Shown here: positions 52,800 to 62,371 of the stretch, one piece after another
Layout: each line of letters begins with the position of its first letter
Position numbering within the stretch: position 1 is the first letter of the stretch
Assembly: GCA_035624455.1 (NCBI GenBank)
Contig: DASPRM010000075.1
Coordinates: 79,497-143,496 of the forward strand
Source: Terriglobales bacterium
GTDB lineage: Bacteria > Acidobacteriota > Terriglobia > Terriglobales > Acidobacteriaceae
DNA: 64,000 bases
Reading direction: 5' to 3'
Notes under the pieces: generated by a model
Databases searched by the model: none
The model's input: only the letters and a program-made list of their open reading frames with translations
What the model was told of the DNA's origin: nothing
Made by a program: the position numbers and the translations under genes

Positions 52800-54944
52800 A
52801 TGAATCATCTGATCCTTGCTGCCGCCGTGGTCATTGGCTTGCATGCTCTTCCTACTCTCGCTTCCAGTGCGGAGTTTGGTCCCGACAATCCGTTCTTTGC
52901 CCCCAGCAAGCTGCCATTCCAGGCGCCTCCGTTCGACAAAACTAAAGATGAGGATTACCAGCCTGCATTGGAAGCCGGAATGGCCGAGCAGCGTAAAGAA
53001 GTTCAAGCCATCGCGGATGATCCCGCGCCGCCGAGTTTTGAGAATACGTTTGTCGCCCTGGAAAAGAGTGGTCAACTGTTGCGGCGGGTGCAGTCGGTTT
53101 TCTTCGCCGTCGCGAGCGCGAATACCAATCCAACCCTGCAGAAAGTCAGGTCCCTCGAAGCGCCTAAACTCGCCGCCCATCAGGACGCGATCTATCTTGA
53201 CGCCAAGCTCTTTCGGCGGGTCGAGAGTATTTACAAAGAACGCAAATCACTCAAGCTCGATCCCGAATCGTTGCGCCTGGTCGAGTATTACTACGATGAG
53301 TTCGTGCATGCGGGCGCGAACCTGAGCGAGTCGGACAAAGCTGAACTCAAGAAGCTAAACGAAGAATTAGCCACACTGTCCAATTCCTTTACAACCAAGC
53401 TGCTTGCTGCCACAAAAGATGCTGCTTTCGTCTCCACCGACAAGGCCGCCTTGGCCGGCCTCCCCGAGGCGCAAATCAACGCTGCCGCCAAGGCGGCGAA
53501 GGATCGCAAGCTGGAGGGCTTTGTCATTCCTCTGCAAAACACGACCCAGCAACCGGACCTTGCCGAACTGAAGGCTCGTGAGAGCCGCCGGGCGTTGTTC
53601 GAGAATTCCTGGAAACGCGCGGAACATGGTGATGCCAACGATACTCGTGACACCATCGCCAGGATTGCACAATTGCGCGCCCAGAAAGCCAAGCTTCTAG
53701 GGTATCCGAACTTTGCCGCTTGGAAGCTCGTAGACCAAATGGCCAAAACGCCGGAAGCGGCGTTGAAGTTCATGGACGCGCTTGTCTCTCCAGCCACTGC
53801 AAAAGACGCCAGCGAGGCACAGGATATCCAGGCGGTGATCGACAAACAGAGTGCCGGGTTCAAGCTTCAGCCCTGGGATTGGGACTTCTACTCCGAGCAG
53901 GTACGCAAGGCTAAGTACGATCTCGACGAAGCCCAGATCAAGCCTTATTTCGAGTTGAATAATGTGCTCCAGAACGGTGTGTTCTATGCCGCCAACCAGC
54001 TTTACGGGCTGACTTTCAAGGAGCGCAAAGACCTTCCCGTGTACGCTCCCGAAATGCGCGTATTCGAAGTATTCAACGCCGACGGTAGCTCTCTGGCTCT
54101 CTTCTATTGCGATTACTTCAAGCGCGACAATAAACAAGGCGGGGCCTGGATGAACAACTATGTGGAGCAGTCCAAACTGCTGGGCACCCTCCCTGTCGTT
54201 TCAAACGTTGCCAATTTTGCCATGCCGGCTCCGGGAGAGCCTGCGCTCCTCTCCTCGGATGACGTCCGAACAATGTTCCACGAATTTGGGCATGCGCTGC
54301 ACGGCATGTTCGCCAACACCCAATACCCCAGCCTTTCAGGCACGGCAATCGCGCGCGATTTCGTTGAATTTCCATCGCAGTTCAATGAACATTGGGCGAC
54401 TTCTCCCGCAATTTTCCAGCGCTACGCCAAGCACTATAAAACCGACGCACCAATGCCTGCGGAATTAGCAGAGAAGATCAAGAAGTCCATCACTTTCAAC
54501 AAGGGCTACGCGACCACAGAGGCGCTGGCCGCCGCTCAACTGGATATGAAGTGGCACACGCTTCCCGCAAGTGCAACACTGCAGAAGCCCGATAGGTTCG
54601 AGTCAGAAGCGTTACAACAGACCGGTCTCTCTATTAGCTACACCCCGCCGCGTTATCGTTCGAGCTACTTCGCCCACATCTGGAGCAGTAGTGGATATGC
54701 TGCAGGCTACTATGCCTATCTCTGGACTCAGATGCTGGCCGATGACGCGTTCCAGTGGTTCGAAGAACACGGCGGCCTGACTCGTGCGAATGGGGACCGC
54801 TTTCGCGAAATGGTGTTGTCCCGAGGCAATACTGAAAACCTCGAGAGAATGTACGTCGACTGGCGCGGCGCCAAACCTACGATTGAACCAATGCTGAAAT
54901 ATCGTGGTCTGGCGGTAGCCGGCTCCCGCGCCGCCTCCAAGTAA
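52800..54944 (+). CDS. dcp: Exported M3-family peptidyl-dipeptidase (Dcp-like)
   Basis: ATG 52800 opens a signal peptide (MNHLILAAAVVIGLHALPTL); the upstream in-frame ATG at 52662 is dismissed. The 714-residue product has the M3 zinc motif HEFGHALHGM (about 493-502), the downstream FVEFPSQFNEHW Glu ligand, and SYTPPRYRSSYFAHIWSSSGY. Dcp removes C-terminal dipeptides. It is exported here, whereas the enteric enzyme is cytoplasmic or periplasmic. It lies 177 bases after the esterase. Confidence 0.93.
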   Translation: MNHLILAAAVVIGLHALPTLASSAEFGPDNPFFAPSKLPFQAPPFDKTKDEDYQPALEAGMAEQRKEVQAIADDPAPPSFENTFVALEKSGQLLRRVQSVFFAVASANTNPTLQKVRSLEAPKLAAHQDAIYLDAKLFRRVESIYKERKSLKLDPESLRLVEYYYDEFVHAGANLSESDKAELKKLNEELATLSNSFTTKLLAATKDAAFVSTDKAALAGLPEAQINAAAKAAKDRKLEGFVIPLQNTTQQPDLAELKARESRRALFENSWKRAEHGDANDTRDTIARIAQLRAQKAKLLGYPNFAAWKLVDQMAKTPEAALKFMDALVSPATAKDASEAQDIQAVIDKQSAGFKLQPWDWDFYSEQVRKAKYDLDEAQIKPYFELNNVLQNGVFYAANQLYGLTFKERKDLPVYAPEMRVFEVFNADGSSLALFYCDYFKRDNKQGGAWMNNYVEQSKLLGTLPVVSNVANFAMPAPGEPALLSSDDVRTMFHEFGHALHGMFANTQYPSLSGTAIARDFVEFPSQFNEHWATSPAIFQRYAKHYKTDAPMPAELAEKIKKSITFNKGYATTEALAAAQLDMKWHTLPASATLQKPDRFESEALQQTGLSISYTPPRYRSSYFAHIWSSSGYAAGYYAYLWTQMLADDAFQWFEEHGGLTRANGDRFREMVLSRGNTENLERMYVDWRGAKPTIEPMLKYRGLAVAGSRAASK

Positions 54945-55008
54945 ATGAGGCTTTACCGCGTTTACTTCTCGGGTCGCTCACCAATTGCGGTTTTGGAAGC
55001 GAGGATAC

Positions 55009-56223
55009 TCAGTGTGTTGGCTTCTCTTGTGGTGGGTGGTACGCCATGAAGTCTTGCTGAAAACGCCGGCTGTAGCCCTCAACCAAAGCCTGCACCCGTT
55101 CCGGGCTGGATGACTTGACGATCAACCCTGCATGATGCTCTTTATTCATGCGCCAGACGATCTCGGAATCGCAATATTCTGACGTGTCGGGCCACTGCTG
55201 CCGGGCTAGTGAGATCACCAGACCGGCGGAGTCCTTTTTCGCAACCGGTACATGATAGGGATTCTTCCCCGCGACAACCTCGATTTTCGCCCATTCTGCC
55301 CAGAGATTGATTCCTGTGGCGGCTTCGACCAGCTCAGCAATGTGCGCCCCTCCTACCCTTGCAGAAGTCTCCAGGAAGTACAGCCTGCCCCCATCCCACG
55401 CGCGGATAAATTCACTATGCGATACGCCACGAACCAGGTTGAATGCCTCCAGCACTCGCTCATTCAGCTCCGTCAGTTCCTTCTCTTCGGGCGAGCCGGG
55501 TGGGATTGTTCGCGTAGTGAACACGCCCCCGCCATGCGACACATCCATAGGCGGTGTACCGTACCTGCTGGCTATTGAGAACAGGAGCTTGCGTTCGTAG
55601 ATGATGCTATCCACGTGATAGATGTCGCCGGGGACATACTGCTCCAGCAAGTAGAAGGACTGCTGATCACCCAGTTTATCTATTGCTTGCCACAATTCCT
55701 CGGCACTCGTGATTTTCTTGATCCCGATGGCACCCGCCTGCGAGCGTGGCTTCAGCACCCAGGGCGGCGAAATCCCGTGAACAAAATTCCTCAATTTCTC
55801 CCGGTTAAGGACGTGGATGAAAGGGGGGACAGGCAGGTCTTCGTCCTGTGCTTTGGCCCGCATCGCCAGCTTGTCGCGAAAGTAGCGTGTAGTCGTCTCG
55901 CCCATGCCCCCAACCCGAAGGTGCTCGCGTAGAGCGGCAGCAGTCTCCAGATCAAAATCATCGAGCGGAACGATTCGGTCGATGCTTTCCTTCTTTGCGA
56001 GGTCACTCACGCCTAGGATCGCGTCCTGCAGGTTCCATTTCCTATCCTGATCAGGCAGATAGAAAATTTCGTCGATGCTCTCCCGTGGCCACTCTTCTTT
56101 TTCCAGACTCTGCGATGTAAGCAGCAGGACTCGGCATCCCTGGCGCTTACATTCCCGCAGGAATTCTGTGCCTTTGTAGTAGCTGGCCAAGCAAAGAACC
56201 GTCAGATTCGCGGGCTGCACCAT
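55009..56223 (-). CDS. ATP-grasp enzyme, carboxylase/CPS-like
   Basis: The 404-residue protein has an N-terminal Rossmann-like preATP-grasp domain (TVLCLASYYKGTEFLRECKR), ATP-grasp loop WVLKPRSQAGAIGIKKI, YVPGDIYHVDSII, and the metal site RLYFLETSARVGGAHIAELVEAATG. The closest resemblance is to biotin-carboxylase/CPS-type ATP-grasp proteins used to make dipeptides and peptide antibiotics. It may add a third ligation step to the nearby cluster, but it is separated by the Dcp gene and on its own. Confidence 0.85.
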   Translation of the reverse strand: MVQPANLTVLCLASYYKGTEFLRECKRQGCRVLLLTSQSLEKEEWPRESIDEIFYLPDQDRKWNLQDAILGVSDLAKKESIDRIVPLDDFDLETAAALREHLRVGGMGETTTRYFRDKLAMRAKAQDEDLPVPPFIHVLNREKLRNFVHGISPPWVLKPRSQAGAIGIKKITSAEELWQAIDKLGDQQSFYLLEQYVPGDIYHVDSIIYERKLLFSIASRYGTPPMDVSHGGGVFTTRTIPPGSPEEKELTELNERVLEAFNLVRGVSHSEFIRAWDGGRLYFLETSARVGGAHIAELVEAATGINLWAEWAKIEVVAGKNPYHVPVAKKDSAGLVISLARQQWPDTSEYCDSEIVWRMNKEHHAGLIVKSSSPERVQALVEGYSRRFQQDFMAYHPPQEKPTH

Positions 56224-56284
56224 GAGTAAGGCCGCAATCCTGCTCCCCGATGCCCGCTCCTGTCAATCACCTGGGCTCTTTCAC

Positions 56285-56488
56285 TCAGGCAGCAGGCTTC
56301 TCGCATGGCTGCCCACGCTCGTACAGAAATGAATCCTGGCTGGGGTCGGGCAACGAAGATGGCGGATCACTGGCGGGAAACGAATCCGCCAGCGTCTTGT
56401 CCATCATTTTCTCCTTCCGTTCCTGATCGTCGCACTCGTCGATTAATCGGTCTTCCGGGTCACGAATTTGATCTTCGTCTGGCAACAT
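56285..56488 (-). CDS. Small acidic SFPASDPPS-motif protein
   Basis: From ATG 56486-56488 (67 residues; GTG 56500 is possible) the protein is acidic and contains DKTLADSFPASDPPSS, the hallmark of a widespread family of short bacterial proteins of unknown function. No membrane segment, no domain. It lies 61 bases after the ATP-grasp gene on the same strand. Confidence 0.7.
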   Translation of the reverse strand: MLPDEDQIRDPEDRLIDECDDQERKEKMMDKTLADSFPASDPPSSLPDPSQDSFLYERGQPCEKPAA

Positions 56489-56547
56489 TTCACACCCCAC
56501 AAGGATTCCTCAGCTCTGGTTGGTGGATGACGTATCGGCCGAATGAG

Positions 56548-57378
56548 TTATTTACTTTTTTGTGTCGAAATAGCTGAGTCGGGTTGGAAGCCGCTGCCGT
56601 TCGAAGTGTCAGAGGAATGGGGCAACTTGCCGCCGAGACGCTTAAAAATCGGTTCAGGAATCGAGCGAACCGCGAACATGATGTATCGCCAGATGGCCGG
56701 AGTGTAGAGCACTTCAGGCGAGCGTCTCTTCAGCGCCCGGCAAATATCTCCCGCCACAACGCTGGGACTCGACATCATTGACTTGCGGGCAATTTGAGCC
56801 GTCATTGGGGTATCCACCGGCCCAGGCTTAATAGTAATAACCTGCACGCCGGAGGGGTGCAACCGGCTGCGCAGGCCCTGCAAAAACAGACTCAAACCCC
56901 CTTTAGCAGCTCCGTAAACATAGTTTGATCTCCGTCCACGATCGCCAGCTACTGATGTGATGGCCGCTATACAACCCCACCCCCGCGGCTCGAGGTAGTC
57001 GGCAAACAAGGTCAACAGCGCCGCTGCGCTGGTGAAATTCGTGTTCAACTCAGCCATTGCCGCAGACAGGGAGTGCTGGCATTCCTGCTGATCTGAGAGT
57101 GTGCCATATGCCAGCAGCACGGTATCGAAATCAGAAAATTGCTGGTCGGCAAAGCCTACAACCGCCATATGCTGAGCAGGCTCGGCCAAGTCCGCGCAGA
57201 AAGTTAGAACTGAACCCGCACCGCGCACGCGCAGATCCGCTTGTAATTCCTGCAAGCGTTGCGGAGAGCGAGCAACGAGCAGGAACTCGGTACCATCTTT
57301 CCCCAGCAAGCGCTCGACTTCCTGTGCGATGGCCGAGGTGGCCCCGAGCACCACGATCTTTTTGATCAGGCTATTCAA
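56548..57378 (-). CDS. dprE2: DprE2-like short-chain dehydrogenase
   Basis: The start is taken as TTG 57376-57378, which overlaps the DprE1 stop and follows GAAGAG; the product is 276 residues. It has the nucleotide loop GATSAIAQ, catalytic Ser in AITSVAGDRGRRSNYVYGAAK with Tyr-x3-Lys, and PAIWRYIMFAVRSIPEPIF, a segment closely like mycobacterial DprE2. DprE2 reduces the 2-keto intermediate made by DprE1, completing the epimerisation of polyprenyl-phospho-ribose to arabinose. The gene arrangement with DprE1 and UbiA supports the same role here. Confidence 0.9.
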   Translation of the reverse strand: MNSLIKKIVVLGATSAIAQEVERLLGKDGTEFLLVARSPQRLQELQADLRVRGAGSVLTFCADLAEPAQHMAVVGFADQQFSDFDTVLLAYGTLSDQQECQHSLSAAMAELNTNFTSAAALLTLFADYLEPRGWGCIAAITSVAGDRGRRSNYVYGAAKGGLSLFLQGLRSRLHPSGVQVITIKPGPVDTPMTAQIARKSMMSSPSVVAGDICRALKRRSPEVLYTPAIWRYIMFAVRSIPEPIFKRLGGKLPHSSDTSNGSGFQPDSAISTQKSK

Positions 57379-58732
57379 ACGCAACTCTTCGCCAAAACGA
57401 CGACGAGAATTTGGGATCAACGTAGGATTCGAACCTGCGCCATTCCGGAAAGGACTGCCGGAACATTGTCCGGCTCATGCGACCATCTTTAGCGGGATAC
57501 AAGGCGCCACCGCTTTCCAATACAACATCGTCGAGAGTCTGCATCAGGCGCAGCGTGCTCTCCCCACGCATCGCAAAGTCCAACGCCAGGGTGAGACCGG
57601 GCCGCGGAAAAGAAATCATGCCTGCCGCGGGAATCGAACCAAATCGCTTTATCACTCCCAGAAATGAACCCATTTGTGAGTCGGCTATCAAACCCAGCAG
57701 CCGCGCAAAAACCCCGCGCGCGGAATCCGGAATCACGCACTGATACTGCAAGAACCCCCGCTTGCCATAGATGAGATTCCATTGTCGTATCGAATCCAAG
57801 GGATAGAAAAATGGTTCGTAGGAGAGCAGGGAGCGACGACGCTTCAGAAAGTTCCGCCGGAAGTAAAGTGAGTTGAACCATTGAATCGTTCGCCGGCTGA
57901 GCACCCAGTCGGGAAATGCGACTGGCACGCGCGGAGCTCGCTTCCTTGGTATTTCAAGCCCGCCAGCCGCAGCATGATTTCCACGAAAGAAAATCCCTCT
58001 AGGTTGCGGTGTAGAAAAGCAATCGATCCAGGCCACCGTATATTCGAAATCGGCGTCGCTTTCTGAGGTTAGCGTCAGGAATTCATCCAGCGACTGAAAA
58101 ACCAGCGTATCGACTTCAATTTGGCTGCTCTCGATCCGGCGCAGCTGAATTTCCGCCCATACGATCACTCCCGTAAGACCCAGTCCCCCAATCGTTGCCC
58201 GAAACAGACCTGGGTTTTCTTCTGGAGTGCAGATCAGAAGATTCCCATCCGATCGCTGCAACCCGAGCTTGCGAACATGATGACCGAAGGTCCCGGCGCG
58301 ATGGTGGTTCTTCCCATGCACATCGTTGGCTATCGCCCCCCCTACGGTAACGAATTTCGTACCCGGCGTAACCGGTAGAAACCATCCATGCGGGACAGCG
58401 ATGGCCAGAATCTCAGCCAGGCTGACACCGGCTTCGCAGCATATCAATCCGGTTTCCAGATCGAAACCCAGAAAGCGGTTCATGCGAGAGCAGTCGATCA
58501 GGTCTCGTCCTTCGTTCAGACAGGAGTCGCCATAGCTCCGCCCAAGACCGTAGGGGAGAACAGAACCGGTAGATGCGCGGCTCAAAACATCTGGAAGTTG
58601 ATCCGGCCAGTAGACTCGATGCACGGCGCGGTGCCTTACCTGCGGAAATCTGCCCCAGGAGTAATAATCCGCTACAGGTTTCGTTGCATCTAGGCCAGTG
58701 GCGTTGGGAATTTCGAGCGAGCAGGTGTCCAT
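57371..58732 (-). CDS. dprE1: DprE1-like FAD oxidase (decaprenylphosphoryl-ribose oxidase family)
   Basis: The 453-residue flavoprotein has YGLGRSYGDS, VTVGGAIANDVHGKNHH with the conserved His pair, GGLGLTGVIV, FYPLDSIRQWNLIYG, and ALYPAKDGRMS with the active-site Lys of DprE1. The cysteine that covalent DprE1 inhibitors bind in mycobacteria (motif WNICVDF) is alanine here (LTLALDF). It oxidises the 2'-OH of a polyprenyl-phospho-ribose. It starts one base after the UbiA-HAD stop and overlaps the DprE2 start, so translation is coupled. Confidence 0.92.
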   Translation of the reverse strand: MDTCSLEIPNATGLDATKPVADYYSWGRFPQVRHRAVHRVYWPDQLPDVLSRASTGSVLPYGLGRSYGDSCLNEGRDLIDCSRMNRFLGFDLETGLICCEAGVSLAEILAIAVPHGWFLPVTPGTKFVTVGGAIANDVHGKNHHRAGTFGHHVRKLGLQRSDGNLLICTPEENPGLFRATIGGLGLTGVIVWAEIQLRRIESSQIEVDTLVFQSLDEFLTLTSESDADFEYTVAWIDCFSTPQPRGIFFRGNHAAAGGLEIPRKRAPRVPVAFPDWVLSRRTIQWFNSLYFRRNFLKRRRSLLSYEPFFYPLDSIRQWNLIYGKRGFLQYQCVIPDSARGVFARLLGLIADSQMGSFLGVIKRFGSIPAAGMISFPRPGLTLALDFAMRGESTLRLMQTLDDVVLESGGALYPAKDGRMSRTMFRQSFPEWRRFESYVDPKFSSSFWRRVAFE

Positions 58733-58733
58733 T

Positions 58734-60218
58734 TCACGCCCGCTTCATCATGCTGGCGACGAGAACGACAATAGCCGCCAGAGCTACGGCATAGCTCACC
58801 GGATCCCGCATTGCCAGTGTAATCGGATCTTCGTGCAGTTCGCCGCGATGCGCTTTGAGCCACACCCGGCTCAGCCAGTAAAGAATGATAGGACACAGCA
58901 ACAGCAGCGGCGCAGGCGAGCGGTAGAGCACGACTACTTCCGGACTGTGTACGTACAGGCTGAAGATCACCACCGCGGCAAAGCTGCTGCCGATCCCCAA
59001 GCTCATCAGCACGTCTTTATCGCCGGTGATATACCCCCGTCCAGAGTTGCCGCTATTCACGAGTTGCTCGGCATTTACCAGTTCGGAATAGCGCTTGGCC
59101 ATGGCCAGACTGAGAAAGAAAAACAGCGAGAACGGCAAGAACCACTGCGAGAGCGGCACCGATTCAATCAATGCACCTGCCAGAATGCGTATGCTGTAAA
59201 AGCTCGACAGCACAAACACGTCCAGTAGCACGATCCTCTTTATCTGCAGTGAATACCACACTGTCAGCACTGCGTAGATAAACAGCACCATCCCAAACTT
59301 CAAGCTCAGCAGGAAACTAAGACCTAGCGCGGACGTTAGGAGTACAAAAGATATCGCAAGACCGCCGGGGATGGAGATCTCTCCAGCGGCAAATGGCCGT
59401 TTACTCTTCCAGGGATGGCCACGATCGGAGTGCAGATCCAGCAGATCGTTGAGGATGTATAACCCTGAAGCGCAAACTCCGAATAGCACAAAGCCCAGCG
59501 CCGTGCGCATCCACTGCAACGCAGACACGCGATGTGCCAACCCCAGCGGAAGAAACAAGAGCAGATTCTTGAACCAGTGATGGCCTCGCAAGGCACGGAT
59601 CCAGGTGCCCGCGGAAGGTTGCCGATGAGAAAAGACTCTCTTGACCTCGGTCATCTGCGCAGCTTGCTCGGCTAGACGCGGACCCCCTACGACGTATGCC
59701 GCTTGCGCTCCATCCCAGACTTCCAGATCTGCGCTGGAGTCGCCGACATATTCGAAACCATCCTTCCCGAAGAGTCCCTGAAGGAATTCGGCTTTCTGCC
59801 GGCCCTTCAGGTTACATTTGCCGTCGCTGGCATACACCTGATCAAACAGACCCAGATGCTCGGCCACACTTCTTGCCAGGCGCTCGTCTGCGGCGGTTAT
59901 AAGCACGACTCTCCGCCCTGACAGGCGTTCCGCACGCAGAAATTCGAGCAACTCAGATCGATATGGGAGGGTCGCGACATTCAACTCCGTGTGTCGCGCC
60001 AAGTGCCGCTTCACGCTGGCCTTGCCTCGAAGCAGCCAATAAGGCAGCAATACTAGCCACAGAGGTTTCCGTTTCAATAGCAAGAGGATGCACTCCCAGA
60101 GTAGGTCCCCTTTGACCAGTGTGCCGTCCAGATCCACGCACAGGACCGGCTTGGAGCCGTGATCCACAGTGGCTTGCGTGGAGGACTTAATGGAGGAGAC
60201 ATCCATAGCCTGAGACAT
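58734..60218 (-). CDS. UbiA-family prenyltransferase fused to a HAD phosphatase
   Basis: The N-terminal HAD domain (about 1-205) has DLDGTLVKGD and the late GDSSADLEVWDGA; the C-terminal UbiA domain (about 215-494) has eight helices and the site NDLLDLHSDRGHPWKSKRPF plus the second YSLQIKRIVLLDV/ KRYSELVNAEQ motif. In mycobacteria the UbiA enzyme makes decaprenyl-phospho-5-phosphoribose and a separate phosphatase removes the 5-phosphate. A fused HAD could do the second step here. The order UbiA-HAD, DprE1, DprE2 covers a whole polyprenyl-phospho-arabinose route. Confidence 0.9.
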   Translation of the reverse strand: MSQAMDVSSIKSSTQATVDHGSKPVLCVDLDGTLVKGDLLWECILLLLKRKPLWLVLLPYWLLRGKASVKRHLARHTELNVATLPYRSELLEFLRAERLSGRRVVLITAADERLARSVAEHLGLFDQVYASDGKCNLKGRQKAEFLQGLFGKDGFEYVGDSSADLEVWDGAQAAYVVGGPRLAEQAAQMTEVKRVFSHRQPSAGTWIRALRGHHWFKNLLLFLPLGLAHRVSALQWMRTALGFVLFGVCASGLYILNDLLDLHSDRGHPWKSKRPFAAGEISIPGGLAISFVLLTSALGLSFLLSLKFGMVLFIYAVLTVWYSLQIKRIVLLDVFVLSSFYSIRILAGALIESVPLSQWFLPFSLFFFLSLAMAKRYSELVNAEQLVNSGNSGRGYITGDKDVLMSLGIGSSFAAVVIFSLYVHSPEVVVLYRSPAPLLLLCPIILYWLSRVWLKAHRGELHEDPITLAMRDPVSYAVALAAIVVLVASMMKRA

Positions 60219-60364
60219 CGTCAGACAAATCCGGATCGTTTAGGGCCGCTTACCGTCACGGTAGCACAGTTGAACGCATCGATACTTAATCACTAAGGCA
60301 CTAGAACCCTTGGTTTGTTGACGCTGCCAAAACCCCGTGCCACCATGAATTGGAATCCATTCCC

Positions 60365-62371
60365 ATGACAAGTAACCCCTCGAACGAGACCCAGTCGCCG
60401 TCTTGGGCTGCGCTCTCGCGGCATTTGCAGCGGCCAGCAATTTTCCTCCTGATTTTGGCCTCCCTGACGTTTGTGGTTTATTACAGCGCCCTCTCATTCC
60501 AGTTCGTTTGGGATGATCTGCCGCAAATCCTTAATAATCCATTGATTCGCTCCTGGCATTCGGTGCCGCGCGCCTTCACCAGCGATCTCTGGTTTCACAC
60601 CGATCGAGGCCAAATCTACTACAGACCGCTCTTTGTGGTCTGGTCGATTTTGAACTATTCCGTGTTTGGGCTGAAGACCTGGGGATGGCACCTTGGCGCA
60701 GTCCTGCTGCACATGATCGCGGCTTGTGTCGTCTACCTGCTCGTACGCAAGCTGGGAATGGAGCATTGGACTGCCGCCCTGGCTGGCCTGATCTTTGCCT
60801 TGCATCCCGTCCACATTGAATGTGCATCGTGGGTGTCGGCCGCTTCCGACACCATGGTCACGATCTTTTACATGCTGGCGTTCATCGCCTTCCTCCAGAG
60901 TCGGAGCAGCAAACAAAACAAGATTGGCTGGACAGCGATATCACTTTTACTGTTGGCCTGCGCGCTGCTGACAAAAGAAATGGCGGTGACCTTTGCTCTA
61001 GTAATCGCCGCTTATGTATGGCTCTTCCCGCCCGAAACTCTAGCTCGCGCACGCTGGCGGAAGATTGGAAACGCAGCACTAGCAGCTTTGCCCTACGTTG
61101 CTCTTACCGTTGTCTACGTGATCGCCCGCAAGATCGCGCTACATCGAACCCCGGCGCAGTTTGATCCCTTTCACAGCGATATCGATGTACTGCTCACACT
61201 ACCCCTTGTTCTCGCCAATTACCTGAGAATCCTGTCCTGGCCGGTTGGACTGACTTCACTTTATTACACCAGCTATATAGAGTCCCTAGGCTTCCGCAAT
61301 TTCTTTCTCCCGCTGTTGCTGCTCGTTGCTTTCGCTGGCCTGATCTCGTATTGGGCTCGCCGAACCGGAGATCGTGTAGTCAGCCTGGCCGGACTCTGGA
61401 CGATCGTCACTCTGATTCCAGTCCTTTATTTGCGAGCCTTTGGAAACGGTGACTTTGTCCGTGATCGCTATGTTTATCTCCCTTCCGTCGGATTCATCAT
61501 CCTGACAGCCAAAGCCATTCGCCTGTTGCCCAACTTGGGCAGCCTGAGCGCACGCACCGCACAAGTTGCCGCGAGCGTTGCTTTGGCCATTGCTCTGGCC
61601 GTTGGCTGCTTACTTCAGCAGGTCTATTGGGCAAACGAACTGCTCGTCTTCTATCGCGCGTATTCTCTTTACCCTAAGAACATGGAAGCGATAGTTGGTC
61701 TGGGGGCAAGTCTTCTGAATGAGGGCGGTGCCCCCGATCGTGCCATAAGCCTGCTCCGGGAGGCGATACGAGAACACCCAGACTTCGCACCAGCATACTT
61801 TTCGCTCGCCAAAGCCTACGTCTATGTGGGACGAAAGGCAGATGCCGAAAAGGCCTTGATGATGGGTCTCCGCTGGGCGCCCCAGGGGTTCAAATCAGTA
61901 GGAGGTCGGGCCGATCTTGCCGGCCTTCTTGGAGAAGTAGGCGACTACGATCATGCGGTAATTGCTTGTTCCCAGGTCCTTCGCGAAGAGCCCAATCTCT
62001 ATTCAGCCTTGTACAACTGCGGAAATATTGATTTTATGACCGGTCACTATGTTGAAGCTGAGCAGGTTCTGACGCATGCCATCCAAATCGCGCCTGATCA
62101 GGGAGCCCCGAATTACTATCTCGGCCGTTCATTTCTTGAAACCGGCGAACCTGTAAAAGCCGAGTTCCACCTGCGAAAAGCCGTTGCCCTCGATCCCAAT
62201 ATCGTCGACAACCACTTCTGGCTCGGGCGTGTTCTGGAACAAAACGGAGACCTCAACGGCGCCCGTCGGGAATATCTGCAAGTCTTAAAGCTCAATCCTG
62301 ACCACGTCGGCGCGAAAACCCGACTTGCGGCAGTGCAGGCAAACCAACCCCCGATTGGCGCAGGCCGATGA
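60365..62371 (+). CDS. TMTC-like GT-C glycosyltransferase with TPR repeats
   Basis: ATG 60365 gives 668 residues. The first about 410 have about ten membrane helices with the GT-C acidic loop FVWDDLPQ (49-51 Asp pair) and ALHPVHIECASWVSAASDTM, a segment typical of TMTC/PMT-related transferases. The last about 210 residues are five or so TPR units (for example AIREHPDFAPAYFSLAKAYV). GT-C enzymes use lipid-linked sugars. It is divergent from the polyprenyl-phospho-arabinose genes, so it may use that lipid; this is inferred. The next gene overlaps its stop. Confidence 0.85.
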   Translation: MTSNPSNETQSPSWAALSRHLQRPAIFLLILASLTFVVYYSALSFQFVWDDLPQILNNPLIRSWHSVPRAFTSDLWFHTDRGQIYYRPLFVVWSILNYSVFGLKTWGWHLGAVLLHMIAACVVYLLVRKLGMEHWTAALAGLIFALHPVHIECASWVSAASDTMVTIFYMLAFIAFLQSRSSKQNKIGWTAISLLLLACALLTKEMAVTFALVIAAYVWLFPPETLARARWRKIGNAALAALPYVALTVVYVIARKIALHRTPAQFDPFHSDIDVLLTLPLVLANYLRILSWPVGLTSLYYTSYIESLGFRNFFLPLLLLVAFAGLISYWARRTGDRVVSLAGLWTIVTLIPVLYLRAFGNGDFVRDRYVYLPSVGFIILTAKAIRLLPNLGSLSARTAQVAASVALAIALAVGCLLQQVYWANELLVFYRAYSLYPKNMEAIVGLGASLLNEGGAPDRAISLLREAIREHPDFAPAYFSLAKAYVYVGRKADAEKALMMGLRWAPQGFKSVGGRADLAGLLGEVGDYDHAVIACSQVLREEPNLYSALYNCGNIDFMTGHYVEAEQVLTHAIQIAPDQGAPNYYLGRSFLETGEPVKAEFHLRKAVALDPNIVDNHFWLGRVLEQNGDLNGARREYLQVLKLNPDHVGAKTRLAAVQANQPPIGAGR

